Below are positions 42,081 to 49,757 of a DNA stretch of 64,000 bases, piece by piece. The DNA comes from Flavobacterium rhamnosiphilum (lineage in GTDB: Bacteria > Bacteroidota > Bacteroidia > Flavobacteriales > Flavobacteriaceae). Location of the stretch: the NCBI RefSeq assembly GCF_004349195.1, contig NZ_SMLG01000007.1, forward strand, positions 118,671-182,670, given 5' to 3'. The notes beneath the pieces were generated by a model. That model was not told the origin of the DNA, searched no databases, and saw only the letters and a program-made list of their open reading frames with translations. How positions within the stretch are numbered: the first letter of the stretch is position 1; the number at the start of each line of letters is the position of its first letter. A program made the position numbers and the translations under genes.

Positions 42081-43266
42081 GTGTCAGTTTATTTACAGAT
42101 GAAAATATGTTCTGGGCATTTCCAAGAATTTTGATAAATCCTTTGGCATCATCTGATGTCCAAGCGTTATTCATTTCTCCATATTGACCAAAACCGGTAT
42201 TCATCAAATCATTTTCAGATTCTATTCCGTCAAGCGAAAAATGATACGGTTTCAATGATACTGTTACCGTTCCATTTACTGTTTTTTGAGTGTCTTCTAG
42301 GAAAGTCTCGATATTTCTCATCACAGGATCAAGAAATTGTCCTTCATGAAACAACATTCCGTACCAGTTTCCTAGTTGTTCTTTCCAATATTGTTGCCAT
42401 TTTCCAAGCGTATGTTTTTCTAATAAATGGTGCGCTTTGATAATGATTAAAGGCGCAGCAGCTTCAAAACCAACTCTTCCTTTAATTCCGATTATAGTAT
42501 CACCCACATGAATATCTCTGCCAATTGCAAAAGCACTTGCCAGTTTTTCAAGAACAACGATATTTTTTACTGGAGTATCCATTTTATTATTGATTCCTAC
42601 TAATTCCCCTTTTTCAAAATGCAAGGTCACTTTCTCTTCTCCTTCTTTTTGTAATTGCGAAGGATAGGCTTCGCTTGGTAACGGAAGGTTTGAAGTCAAT
42701 GTTTCTTTTCCGCCTACGCTAGTTCCCCAAAGTCCTTTATTGATGGAATATTGTGCTTTTTCCCAAGAATATTCAACGCCATTGGCTTGCAGATACGCAA
42801 CTTCTTCCTGTCTTGATAATTTCAAATCACGGATAGGAGTGATGATCTCAATTTCGGGAGCAATGGTTTGAAAAATCAAATCAAAACGAATTTGGTCATT
42901 TCCTGCACCAGTACTTCCGTGAGCAATCGCTTCAGCACCAACAGATTTCGCATATTTAATCGCTTCGATAGCTTGAAAAACACGTTCTGCACTTACGGAT
43001 AATGGATACGTATTGTTTTTTAATACATTTCCATAAATCAAATATTTAATGGCTTTATCATAATATTTATCTACGATAGTAAGATTTGCATGTTGTGCAC
43101 TTCCTAATTCGTAGGCTCTTTCTTCAATGGCATTTAATTCCTCTTCATCAAACCCGCCAGTATTTATAAGAACGGTATGAACTTCATATCCTTTTTCGTT
43201 TTTTAAATATTTTAGGCAATATGAGGTGTCTAATCCTCCACTATAAGCTAATACAACTTTTTTCAT
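42073..43266 (-). CDS. argG: Argininosuccinate synthase
   Basis: Joins citrulline and aspartate using ATP. PP-loop MKKVVLAYSGGLDTSYCLKYL at the N-terminus, HGSTGAGNDQIRFDL, and EYSWEKAQYSINKGLWGTS. Length from the ATG at 43266 is 397 aa. The open frame runs on to 43326 through a C/G-rich repeat, and the extra 20 residues (PPPSEGAGG...) are clearly repeat-derived and rejected. Preceded by the GNAT gene. Confidence 0.96.
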   Translation of the reverse strand: MKKVVLAYSGGLDTSYCLKYLKNEKGYEVHTVLINTGGFDEEELNAIEERAYELGSAQHANLTIVDKYYDKAIKYLIYGNVLKNNTYPLSVSAERVFQAIEAIKYAKSVGAEAIAHGSTGAGNDQIRFDLIFQTIAPEIEIITPIRDLKLSRQEEVAYLQANGVEYSWEKAQYSINKGLWGTSVGGKETLTSNLPLPSEAYPSQLQKEGEEKVTLHFEKGELVGINNKMDTPVKNIVVLEKLASAFAIGRDIHVGDTIIGIKGRVGFEAAAPLIIIKAHHLLEKHTLGKWQQYWKEQLGNWYGMLFHEGQFLDPVMRNIETFLEDTQKTVNGTVTVSLKPYHFSLDGIESENDLMNTGFGQYGEMNNAWTSDDAKGFIKILGNAQNIFSSVNKLTHD

Positions 43267-43280
43267 GATTATTGTTTTTT

Positions 43281-43397
43281 TCCTCCCCCCAGCCCCCTCC
43301 GAAGGAGGGGGAGCCGAAACTGGCAAAGGGGAATTTTTATTTGTGTTTTTTCTCTCTCTCCTTGGCTCCCTCCCCTTCGGGGAGGGCTGGGGAGGGG
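43281..43397. repeat. C/G-rich paired hairpin repeat between argG and the GNAT gene
   Basis: Two stem-loops, CCCCCTCC-GAA-GGAGGGGG (43293-43311) and CCCTCCCC-TTC-GGGGAGGG (43368-43386), with outer arms CCTCCCCCCAG and CTGGGGAGGGG that pair with each other. It is far more GC-rich than its surroundings. It ends 2 bp before the GNAT stop, within the operon. Confidence 0.8.
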
Positions 43398-43398
43398 A

Positions 43399-44016
43399 TT
43401 ATTTTTTTAAGAACAAGGCTTCTTTGATTGATTTTAATCTATTTAACACTCTGACATTAAACGGATGTTTAGGCGGATCTTTAGGTTTTTCTTTAGGATC
43501 ATAAAGCATTCCGGTGCACAAACACATTTTATTGTCTTTACTTTTTAGGATTTCGTAATTGGTACAGGTTTGGCATCCTTTCCAAAAACTTGGATCGCTG
43601 GTCAATTCTGAAAAAGGAACAGGTTTATAGCCTAAATCAGAATTGATTTTCATTACCGCCAAACCAGTCGTGATTCCAAATACTTTAGCCTCTGGATATT
43701 TTTCTAATGAATAGTCAAAAACTTTTGATTTGATTTGTTTTGCCAAACCTAAATTTCTGTAATCAGGATGAACTATTAATCCTGAATGTGCCACAAACTT
43801 CCCATGCTGCCAACTTTCGATATAGCAAAAACCGGCAAATTTCCCGTTGTCCAATGCGATAATGGCATCCTTGTTTTCCATCTTTTTTTGGATGTATTCA
43901 GGAGTTCTTTTGGCAATACCAGTACCTCTCAACAAGGCTGATTGCTCAATAGTATCGCATATTTCCTGCGAATATTTATAATGTTCTTCCTGAGTTATAA
44001 TTATAGATATATTCAT
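43399..44016 (-). CDS. GNAT acyltransferase, candidate N-acylglutamate synthase
   Basis: First gene of the arg/pro operon, 205 aa. GNAT acetyl-CoA region: VHPDYRNLGLAKQIKSKVFDY; AGFCYIES before it. After it comes a cysteine cluster (CQTCTNYEILKSKDNKMCLCTGM) that could bind zinc and is not part of plain GNATs. Since the operon has argB, C, D, F', E, G and H but no argA or argJ, this enzyme is the likely source of the N-acylglutamate. Inference from position; similar genes are adjacent to argG in other Bacteroidetes. Confidence 0.85.
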   Translation of the reverse strand: MNISIIITQEEHYKYSQEICDTIEQSALLRGTGIAKRTPEYIQKKMENKDAIIALDNGKFAGFCYIESWQHGKFVAHSGLIVHPDYRNLGLAKQIKSKVFDYSLEKYPEAKVFGITTGLAVMKINSDLGYKPVPFSELTSDPSFWKGCQTCTNYEILKSKDNKMCLCTGMLYDPKEKPKDPPKHPFNVRVLNRLKSIKEALFLKK

Positions 44017-44162
44017 TTCAAGAGCTGAATTTTTGAGTTATAAAATGAGTTGCAATTTTGTTCTGAAATACATTCTCTGTCCCTTGAATTAAAAAATTAA
44101 AATACGAATTTATAGTCCAATAAATTGAATAACAATATATTAGTGATAAAGGTATGATAATT

Positions 44163-44181
44163 TTGGAATATAGTATTCCAA
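44163..44181. promoter_or_regulatory. 19-bp perfect palindrome upstream of the arg operon
   Basis: TTGGAATA-TAG-TATTCCAA. It lies in the presumed 5' leader, 147 bp before the GNAT ATG. Size and half-site shape (TGnATA...TATnCA) resemble an ARG box, but an ArgR gene is not in this window. Confidence 0.45.
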
Positions 44182-44257
44182 TGGAAAATAGTGGTAATTT
44201 CAAAACGGAAAAAATGAAAAATGAATAAAAATACGAAACAGCTTTTGGGTACTATAG

Positions 44258-44338
44258 TTATAGCATCCGTACTTCGGGAGAAGTAGTAGGTCTGTTTGTC
44301 CGAGACAAAGAAGTTATATGTAAACTTGTTTTATTCAT
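44258..44338 (-). CDS. 26-codon leader peptide ORF upstream of the arg operon
   Basis: Small ORF with ATG at 44338 placed about 5 nt after a strong -7 box, so it is probably leaderless. The peptide has three arginines in its second half (R13, R16 and R24; SLSRTNRPTTSPEVRML), two of them coded by CGG. It ends 241 bp before the GNAT gene. Arg codons in a short peptide at the head of an arginine operon fit a translation-coupled attenuator. No terminator hairpin is obvious between it and the GNAT gene. Confidence 0.5.
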   Translation of the reverse strand: MNKTSLHITSLSRTNRPTTSPEVRML

Positions 44339-44343
44339 TGGTG

Positions 44344-44371
44344 CAAAAGTACACATATTTTTATAACACAA
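44344..44371 (-). promoter_or_regulatory. Promoter of the arg/pro operon
   Basis: On the minus strand TTG (44369-44371), 17 bp, TACTTTTG (44344-44351): a full match to the Bacteroidetes promoter pattern, the best in the window. Predicted start at about 44338, at the leader-peptide ATG, giving a leader of about 320 nt before the GNAT gene. Confidence 0.72.
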
Positions 44372-44423
44372 CACTAATTTTGTGTTTTGTAACAAAATTT
44401 TAATGTATTGTTGATTTTTTAAA

Positions 44424-44462
44424 TTAAAAAACTCCTTGATAGGTTTATGTATCAAGGAGTTT
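44424..44462 (-). terminator. Terminator of the TPR-like lipoprotein gene
   Basis: 13-bp perfect stem AAACTCCTTGATA / TATCAAGGAGTTT with 8-nt loop, followed on the minus strand by a T-run (TTTTTTAA). Lies 28 bp past the lipoprotein stop. Confidence 0.85.
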
Positions 44463-44489
44463 AGTGAAATAGTATTGCTTTGATATTGA

Positions 44490-45674
44490 TTAGTTTCTAA
44501 ATCTGTTTCTGCTAATAATATCTTTTATTTTGGCTTTCAAATCTTCTCCGGTATCATAAACCATCTGTTCGTTGCTAGGAAAAGCTACTGCTCTTTTGTC
44601 AAAATAAGAGTAATAATTATCGTCAGAAGCGCGTCGGTCTCCTTTATAAGTGGCATAGATATTTTCGAAAATAAATTCACTTGTTATTGGAAAAGATTGT
44701 AATAATTGGTTGCTTCTAAAATTGATATAATCTACTTTAGCTGTAATTTGACAGGATTTAAACTGTCTGAATTCATAAATGCGTACCGTTGCATTTCTCA
44801 TATTATCCACCATCACCACTTTGCCTTTTTCGTCCAAAACTTCCTTTCCGTTGGCATCAATTAGTTTTTTGACACCATCTTTTATGATACGATCTTTTAC
44901 AAACTCTCTTTCTTTGATTTGCTCCGGTGAAATATAAATATGTCTAAAATTGATTATCATTCCATAATCATAATCAATTCCTTTTTGTTTGTTGCTGTGG
45001 TAAACAGTCCATTTGTCGTTTAGTCCATAGGTACTAAAATCCAATAAATCATTTTGCAGACGAACCGGAATAATCATGTTGGTTTCGTTTTTGGTGTAAA
45101 CCGAAACATAATCAGAACCTTTGAATTTTGCTTCATCCATGAGTTGCAAAACGTTTTTGTAATTTGGGGTTATCTGATTCAAATAATTTAAATCATCATA
45201 AGCCTTACGGAAATTCATCTTGTCAGACGTTCCCATCAATTTTTTTGCATTGGCATACAAATAAGCTGATAAGGCATTTTTGCTGTCAATGATTTGGTCA
45301 TTATAATTGTCAAATGGGAAAATTGCATTTCTGCCTTCTTTGAGTAGTTTCAAAGGGAGTAAAGGTTTGATTTTTTCCTGACGCCCATTCAATTGTAAAT
45401 ACGTGTTGTACATTTTTTCCAATTGTGCCGGATTCGCATCTTTTGCCAATAAGTTTATGGCATTCAAATCCCGTTCTTTTGCTTTGGCGAAAGCCTCTTC
45501 AAGCAAGTAAACATAATCCTGTTTGCCCTTTTTATCTTTATTGGTACGCAAATTCGAAACGGCATTATTTATGGCTTCATCATAATTTCCGGAACTCAAT
45601 AAATTTTGGGTTTGTTTTACACCGCAGGAATAAACGAAAAACAATAATAGGAGCAGGGAAGTAATTTTCTTCAT
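44490..45674 (-). CDS. Hypothetical TPR-like lipoprotein
   Basis: 394 aa with a type II signal peptide, lipobox FVYSC at Cys 17. Residues about 20-180 look helical and repeat-like (SSGNYDEAINNAVSNLRTNKDKKGKQDYVYLLEEAFAKA), as in TPR proteins. The C-terminal half is strand-rich (VYTKNETNMIIPVRLQNDLLDF, ATVRIYEFRQFKSCQITAKVDYI) and ends with basic residues. I do not recognise a named family. No coupled gene on the same strand; a separate terminator follows. Confidence 0.8.
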   Translation of the reverse strand: MKKITSLLLLLFFVYSCGVKQTQNLLSSGNYDEAINNAVSNLRTNKDKKGKQDYVYLLEEAFAKAKERDLNAINLLAKDANPAQLEKMYNTYLQLNGRQEKIKPLLPLKLLKEGRNAIFPFDNYNDQIIDSKNALSAYLYANAKKLMGTSDKMNFRKAYDDLNYLNQITPNYKNVLQLMDEAKFKGSDYVSVYTKNETNMIIPVRLQNDLLDFSTYGLNDKWTVYHSNKQKGIDYDYGMIINFRHIYISPEQIKEREFVKDRIIKDGVKKLIDANGKEVLDEKGKVVMVDNMRNATVRIYEFRQFKSCQITAKVDYINFRSNQLLQSFPITSEFIFENIYATYKGDRRASDDNYYSYFDKRAVAFPSNEQMVYDTGEDLKAKIKDIISRNRFRN

Positions 45675-45794
45675 AAACGATATCTTTTAGCAAACCTAAA
45701 TAAATTTGTAGGTTTTTACAGTGGCTCAAAAATATAAAATTTTTTAGAGTTTTTTTTCTTTCCATAGACTAAATAACACTTTTGGGAAATATTT

Positions 45795-45941
45795 TCAGGA
45801 GCCAATCCAGTTATCCGTTGCAAGTTTATTTGTTTCAGGATGTTTTTGTAAGTCCTAAAAAGAGCTTCCGCTGGTCGCTCTTTCAGGACAACAAAAAACA
45901 ATCCTTCCACTACATAAAGCTTTCCACTGCTATCTGGGCTA
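45795..45941 (-). ncRNA. Structured dispersed element, copy D (candidate ncRNA)
   Basis: Read on the minus strand: TAGCCCAGATAGCAGTGG at 45941 downward, then hairpin GTCCTGAAAGAGCGACCAGC / GCTCTTTTTAGGAC, and ending CTGGATTGGCTCC near 45798. 5' AGCC/CCAG pair with 3' GGCT/CTGG. Its cap GAGCGACCAGCGGAAGCTC is nearly that of copy A. It is upstream of the lipoprotein gene, in the same direction, ending 121 bp before its start codon. The 64-codon frame over it is a chance ORF. Confidence 0.45.
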
Positions 45942-46202
45942 AAACTGCCATGAGTTAATCTAAAGACACAAAGATTAACTAATGCATTTGGCTTGACGTA
46001 TCATAGGAGACAAGCCTTAGTCTTTTAAGAACGATCCAATGACTTTTTCTGGAAAGAATTTTAATTGTAGTTTAAATCCCATACATTTACTTTCTGATTA
46101 GCAAAATGACATTCATTTGAAGGTTTTTATCCCGACGCTTCGGGAGAACCGAGATTGTGAGTCATTTTGTAGACAGACAAAAAATAAAATTTAAAATAGA
46201 AT
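45942..46202. other. Gap before the GNAT gene at 46203, with nested hairpin
   Basis: The outer stem CAAAATGAC (46102-46110) / GTCATTTTG (46161-46169) contains GGTT/AACC and TCCCGA/TCGGGA (46130-46145). A second hairpin GGCTTG/CAAGCC lies at 45990-46016. No gene or promoter pattern found. The nested structure is 33 nt before the GNAT start. Confidence 0.55.
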
Positions 46203-46637
46203 ATGTTAGAAATAAAACAAATAACAATTTTGGATCCTCTTTATCAATTAGAAAGAGAATTACGAAATAAAATTTTACTTAGGCCTATTGGAATACCTGA
46301 CAATGCTTGGGAAATGAACGATGATAAGGCTTGGCATTTTGTAGCAATTGAAAATGACCATCTTTTAGGTTGTGTTATTTTGGTACCAATTGACAGCACA
46401 AAAGAAAAAGTTCAACTAATGCAAATGGCAGTAGATACCAATTTGCAAGGTAAAGGTATAGGCAAACTTTTAGTTATTGAGTTGTTAGAATTTTGTAAGC
46501 GACAAGGAATTAAAGAAGTGACTTGTCATTCTAGAGAATACGCAAATGAATTTTACCGAAAACTTGGTTTTGAAATTTATGATGAGCCATTTGAGGAAGC
46601 AGGTATTCGACACAATCATATGAGAATAAATTTGTAA
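46203..46637 (+). CDS. GNAT family N-acetyltransferase
   Basis: 144 aa. The acetyl-CoA region QMAVDTNLQGKGIGKLLVIELLEFCKRQGIKEVTCHSREYANEFYRKLGFEI is a classic GNAT core; the start LELEIKQITILDPLYQLERELRNKILLRPIG resembles the ElaA-like branch, with GIPDNAWEMNDDKAWHFVA. Substrate unknown. It lies 50 bp upstream of the GyrI-like gene, probably co-transcribed. Confidence 0.9.
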   Translation: MLEIKQITILDPLYQLERELRNKILLRPIGIPDNAWEMNDDKAWHFVAIENDHLLGCVILVPIDSTKEKVQLMQMAVDTNLQGKGIGKLLVIELLEFCKRQGIKEVTCHSREYANEFYRKLGFEIYDEPFEEAGIRHNHMRINL

Positions 46638-46687
46638 ATATTTCTAAAAACAAATAAAATTTAAAGCTCAGGAAACCGCACAACCGA

Positions 46688-47170
46688 ATGAAAATTATTG
46701 AAAAAAACATTCAGACTTTTGGACTTGAAATTGAGTTGACAAATTCTCAAACTGACAATTTTTTTATCATTCAAAATCATTGGAAATTGTTTAATCAAGA
46801 ATTGAAGAAATACAATCTGATTCAAAAAGACGGGAATTGGGAAAAGTTTGGAATTACATACAAAAAGGCCGAAAAGTATTTTTATTTGACGGCAATTCCT
46901 AAGCTTGAACAGATTTTTCCGGACCATTTTTTGTACAAAGAAATTCCAAAAGGTGCGTATGAAATTTTTACGCATAAAGGCAATATGCAAGCGATCAAAG
47001 AAACATTTTACATCATTTATAAGAATATTTTGCCAAATTCAACTTTGACAATAGAAACACATAATAAGACTGGATTTATTCATTTTGAAAAATATGATTA
47101 TCGTTTTCAGTGGAACAAACCAAACTCAATAATAGATATTTATTTACCATTGAAAACGGATTTTGAATAA
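46688..47170 (+). CDS. GyrI-like / effector-binding domain protein
   Basis: 160 aa stand-alone ligand-binding domain. The KEIPKGAYEIFTHKGNMQAIKETFYIIYKNILPNSTLTIE segment is the AraC-effector-binding (GyrI-like, SHS2-type) signature, and FEKYDYRFQWNKPNSIIDIYLPLK closes the second half. No DNA-binding domain is present. Such proteins bind small hydrophobic cations or modulate other proteins. Between a GNAT gene and a fumarylacetoacetate-hydrolase gene, with small gaps; may be in one operon. Confidence 0.82.
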   Translation: MKIIEKNIQTFGLEIELTNSQTDNFFIIQNHWKLFNQELKKYNLIQKDGNWEKFGITYKKAEKYFYLTAIPKLEQIFPDHFLYKEIPKGAYEIFTHKGNMQAIKETFYIIYKNILPNSTLTIETHNKTGFIHFEKYDYRFQWNKPNSIIDIYLPLKTDFE

Positions 47171-47222
47171 AGATAATCCTCATAATTTTACGGCAATAAT
47201 TTTAAAACCAAATTGATAAGAA

Positions 47223-48212
47223 ATGAAATTAGCGACAATAAACAACAATACCAGAGATGGTAAACTAGTAGTTGTAAATAAAGAATTAACCAAAGCAGTA
47301 GAGGTGAGTCAAATTGCTCCAACAATGCAGTTTGCCCTTGATAATTGGGCTAAAGTCGAAAAGGATTTGAAAAGTGTTTATGAAAATTTAAACTCAAATA
47401 ACGTAACAGATACAATTGATTTTGGTACGGCAAAAGTTTTAGCACCTATTCCAAGAGCCTATCATTGGGCAGATGGAAGTGCTTATGTAACCCATGTTGA
47501 GCTTGTCAGGAAAGCAAGAAATGCAGAACTTCCGGAATCTTTTTGGACAGATCCGTTGATGTATATGGGAGCTTCTGATGCTTTTATTGGCGCAAATGAT
47601 GCTATCGAAATAGAGAATGAAGACTGGGGAATTGATTTTGAATCTGAAGTTGCTGTTATTACAGACGATGTTCCCGCTGGAATTAGTCCAAAAGAAGCAT
47701 TAAATCATATTAAATTAATAACCATTGTTAATGATGTTTCGCTGAGAAACCTGATCCCAAATGAACTTTCAAAGCAATTTGGTTTTTACCAATCAAAACC
47801 TTGGACTTCATTTGCTCCCGTAGTGGTTACGCCAGATGAACTTACTGACAAATGGCAGAGCGGTAAATTAAATTTGCCTTTGTATTCTACTTTAAATGGA
47901 AAGTTGGTTGGCTCACCAAATGCGGGCGTAGATATGACTTTTGATTTTGGTCAATTAATCGCTCACGCAGCAAAAACACGTTCTCTAATGGCAGGAGCGG
48001 TAATAGGTTCAGGAACAGTGGCCAATCAGGGAAGTCCGACGGGTTCAAGTTGTATCGCAGAAGTCAGATGTTTAGAAATTCTAAAAGATGGAAAGCCTTC
48101 AACGCCATTTATGAAGTTTGGTGACAGAATTGAAATTGAAATGAAGGATATAAAAGGCGAATCGATATTTGGTAAAATTAATCAATTGGTAAAAAAGTAC
48201 GAACATAAATAG
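47223..48212 (+). CDS. Fumarylacetoacetate hydrolase (FAH) family protein
   Basis: 329 aa. FAH-fold metal site: GIDFESEVAVITDDVPAG, NDVSLRNLIPNELSKQFGFYQSKPWTSFAPVVVTP, GSGTVANQGSPTGSSCIAE; E and D residues in these bind a divalent metal. It is a different branch from FahA at 48367, and acts on 2-oxo or acylpyruvate-type substrates that cannot be named from sequence. Convergent with fahA, sharing a terminator at 48312. Confidence 0.9.
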   Translation: MKLATINNNTRDGKLVVVNKELTKAVEVSQIAPTMQFALDNWAKVEKDLKSVYENLNSNNVTDTIDFGTAKVLAPIPRAYHWADGSAYVTHVELVRKARNAELPESFWTDPLMYMGASDAFIGANDAIEIENEDWGIDFESEVAVITDDVPAGISPKEALNHIKLITIVNDVSLRNLIPNELSKQFGFYQSKPWTSFAPVVVTPDELTDKWQSGKLNLPLYSTLNGKLVGSPNAGVDMTFDFGQLIAHAAKTRSLMAGAVIGSGTVANQGSPTGSSCIAEVRCLEILKDGKPSTPFMKFGDRIEIEMKDIKGESIFGKINQLVKKYEHK

Positions 48213-48311
48213 AGCCAATCATAATCTGGGTTGAGAATTTTATTTTCTATTTAATAAAATTACACGACAGCAGTTATAGTTGCTTACTAAAAAGTATAGC
48301 TACTTAATGTC

Positions 48312-48350
48312 ATAAAAAAAACTCCGAAGGGTTGCTTTCGGAGTTTTTTA
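48312..48350. terminator. Bidirectional terminator between the FAH family gene and fahA
   Basis: AAAAAACTCCGAA / TTCGGAGTTTTTT stem, loop about 9 nt, A and T runs on the two sides. Confidence 0.85.
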
Positions 48351-48366
48351 GATTTATATGCTATTT

Positions 48367-49650
48367 TTATTTTCTCACAAATGGAGGAAGCAATTTACTG
48401 GAAACTTCACCAAAACCAATTCGAACATGTCCGTTTTGACAAAATCCTTTCATGATTACAGTGTCATTATCATTGATGAATTTACGTTCCGTCCCATCGT
48501 TTAGTTTTATTGGATTTTTTCCACCCCAGGTCAATTCTAACATCGAACCGAAACTGTCTTCGGTTGGACCGGAAATAGTTCCAGATCCCATCATATCACC
48601 TGAATTTACACGACAACCATTAGAAGTATGATGTGCTAATTGCTGGCTCATTGTCCAATACATGTGTTTGAAATTTGAATGAGAAACTACAGTTGGTTCT
48701 GCATTTTCAGGTTGAATCGCCACTTCTAAATTAATGTCAAAAGAATGTTTTCCTTTTTGTTGCAAATAAGGAAGTGGAGTTGGCTCTTGTTTTGGTCCTT
48801 TAGTTCTAAAAGGTTCTAAAGCATCCATAGTCACGATCCAAGGTGAGATAGACGAAGCAAAGTTTTTTGCCAAGAATGGTCCTAGCGGCACGTATTCCCA
48901 TTTTTGAATATCGCGTGCACTCCAGTCATTCAATAATACCATTCCAAAAATATAATCTTCGGCTTCAGTTACAGGGATATTTTCTCCCATAATGTTGGCA
49001 TCTGTAGTGATGAAAGCCGTTTCCAGTTCAAAATCTACTAATCGTGAAGGGCCAAAAACCGGTGTAGTTTCGCCGTTTGGCAATGTTTGTCCCATAGGTC
49101 TGTGTACCGGAATTCCAGAAGGAACTATTGTAGAACTTCTCCCATGATAGCCTACAGGAATGTGAAGCCAGTTGGGCAATAATGCATTTTCTGGATCACG
49201 GAACATTTTTCCAACGTTGGTCGCATGTTCTTTACTAGAATAAAAGTCAGTGTAATCACCAATAAGGACTGGTAATTGCATTTCTACATCGTCCATTTTG
49301 AAAATTACAATATCACGGTCTTTTACTGAATCTCGTAATTTTGGGTTTTTTTCATCAAATAGGTCAGCAATACGATTTCGAACCAATCGCCAGGTTTTTT
49401 GCCCATCAGAAATAAAATCATTCAAAGTATCCTGCATGAACATATCATCAGTTAATTCAATACCCTCAAAGTAGTTTAATTGCTGTAAAGCACCCAAGTC
49501 GATTGCAAAATCACCAATTCGCGTTCCTACTGTCACCACATTTTCTTTGGTAAGGAAAACCCCGAAAGGAATATTTTGTATGGGAAAGTCACTGTTTTCG
49601 AGGACTTCCAGCCATGATTTTCTGTTTGTATTGTTGGCTGTTATAGGCAT
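48367..49650 (-). CDS. fahA: Fumarylacetoacetase
   Basis: Last enzyme of tyrosine breakdown, splitting fumarylacetoacetate into fumarate and acetoacetate. Full-length 427 aa. N-terminal FAH domain: SWLEVLENSDFPIQNIPFGVF; the active core DYTDFYSSKEHATNVGKMFR with catalytic His, GYHGRSSTIVPSG, FELETAFIT, and MVLLNDWSARDIQKWEYVPLGPF. The C-terminal NSGDMMGSGTISGPTEDSFGSMLELTWGG is a family signature. No other tyrosine genes are next to it here. Confidence 0.95.
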   Translation of the reverse strand: MPITANNTNRKSWLEVLENSDFPIQNIPFGVFLTKENVVTVGTRIGDFAIDLGALQQLNYFEGIELTDDMFMQDTLNDFISDGQKTWRLVRNRIADLFDEKNPKLRDSVKDRDIVIFKMDDVEMQLPVLIGDYTDFYSSKEHATNVGKMFRDPENALLPNWLHIPVGYHGRSSTIVPSGIPVHRPMGQTLPNGETTPVFGPSRLVDFELETAFITTDANIMGENIPVTEAEDYIFGMVLLNDWSARDIQKWEYVPLGPFLAKNFASSISPWIVTMDALEPFRTKGPKQEPTPLPYLQQKGKHSFDINLEVAIQPENAEPTVVSHSNFKHMYWTMSQQLAHHTSNGCRVNSGDMMGSGTISGPTEDSFGSMLELTWGGKNPIKLNDGTERKFINDNDTVIMKGFCQNGHVRIGFGEVSSKLLPPFVRK

Positions 49651-49724
49651 GATATGTTAATTATTTTGTTGAAAATTACTCATCAAATATATTATAATCT
49701 AACTATTAACCAAACGTTTTTTTG

Positions 49725-49732
49725 TATTTTTG
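49725..49732 (+). promoter_or_regulatory. -7 box of glyA
   Basis: TATTTTTG matches TAnnTTTG, 25 nt before the ATG at 49758. No TTG at the usual distance. Confidence 0.5.
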
Positions 49733-49757
49733 CATCAAATTAACGAAAATCAAAAAA

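Noticed and set aside
43267..43326. Longer N-terminus of argG
   Set aside because: The added residues come from the C/G-rich repeat; ArgG proteins begin right at the PP-loop.
44018..44203. 61-codon minus frame just before the GNAT gene
   Set aside because: AT-rich hydrophobic translation without family match, inside the leader; no promoter or start signal.
45716..45910. 64-codon minus frame over copy D
   Set aside because: The codons follow the structured repeat (RPAEALF... is the hairpin), not a protein.
49722..49757. Longer N-terminus of glyA
   Set aside because: These codons lie over the -7 box TATTTTTG; family starts at QRDEQIF.
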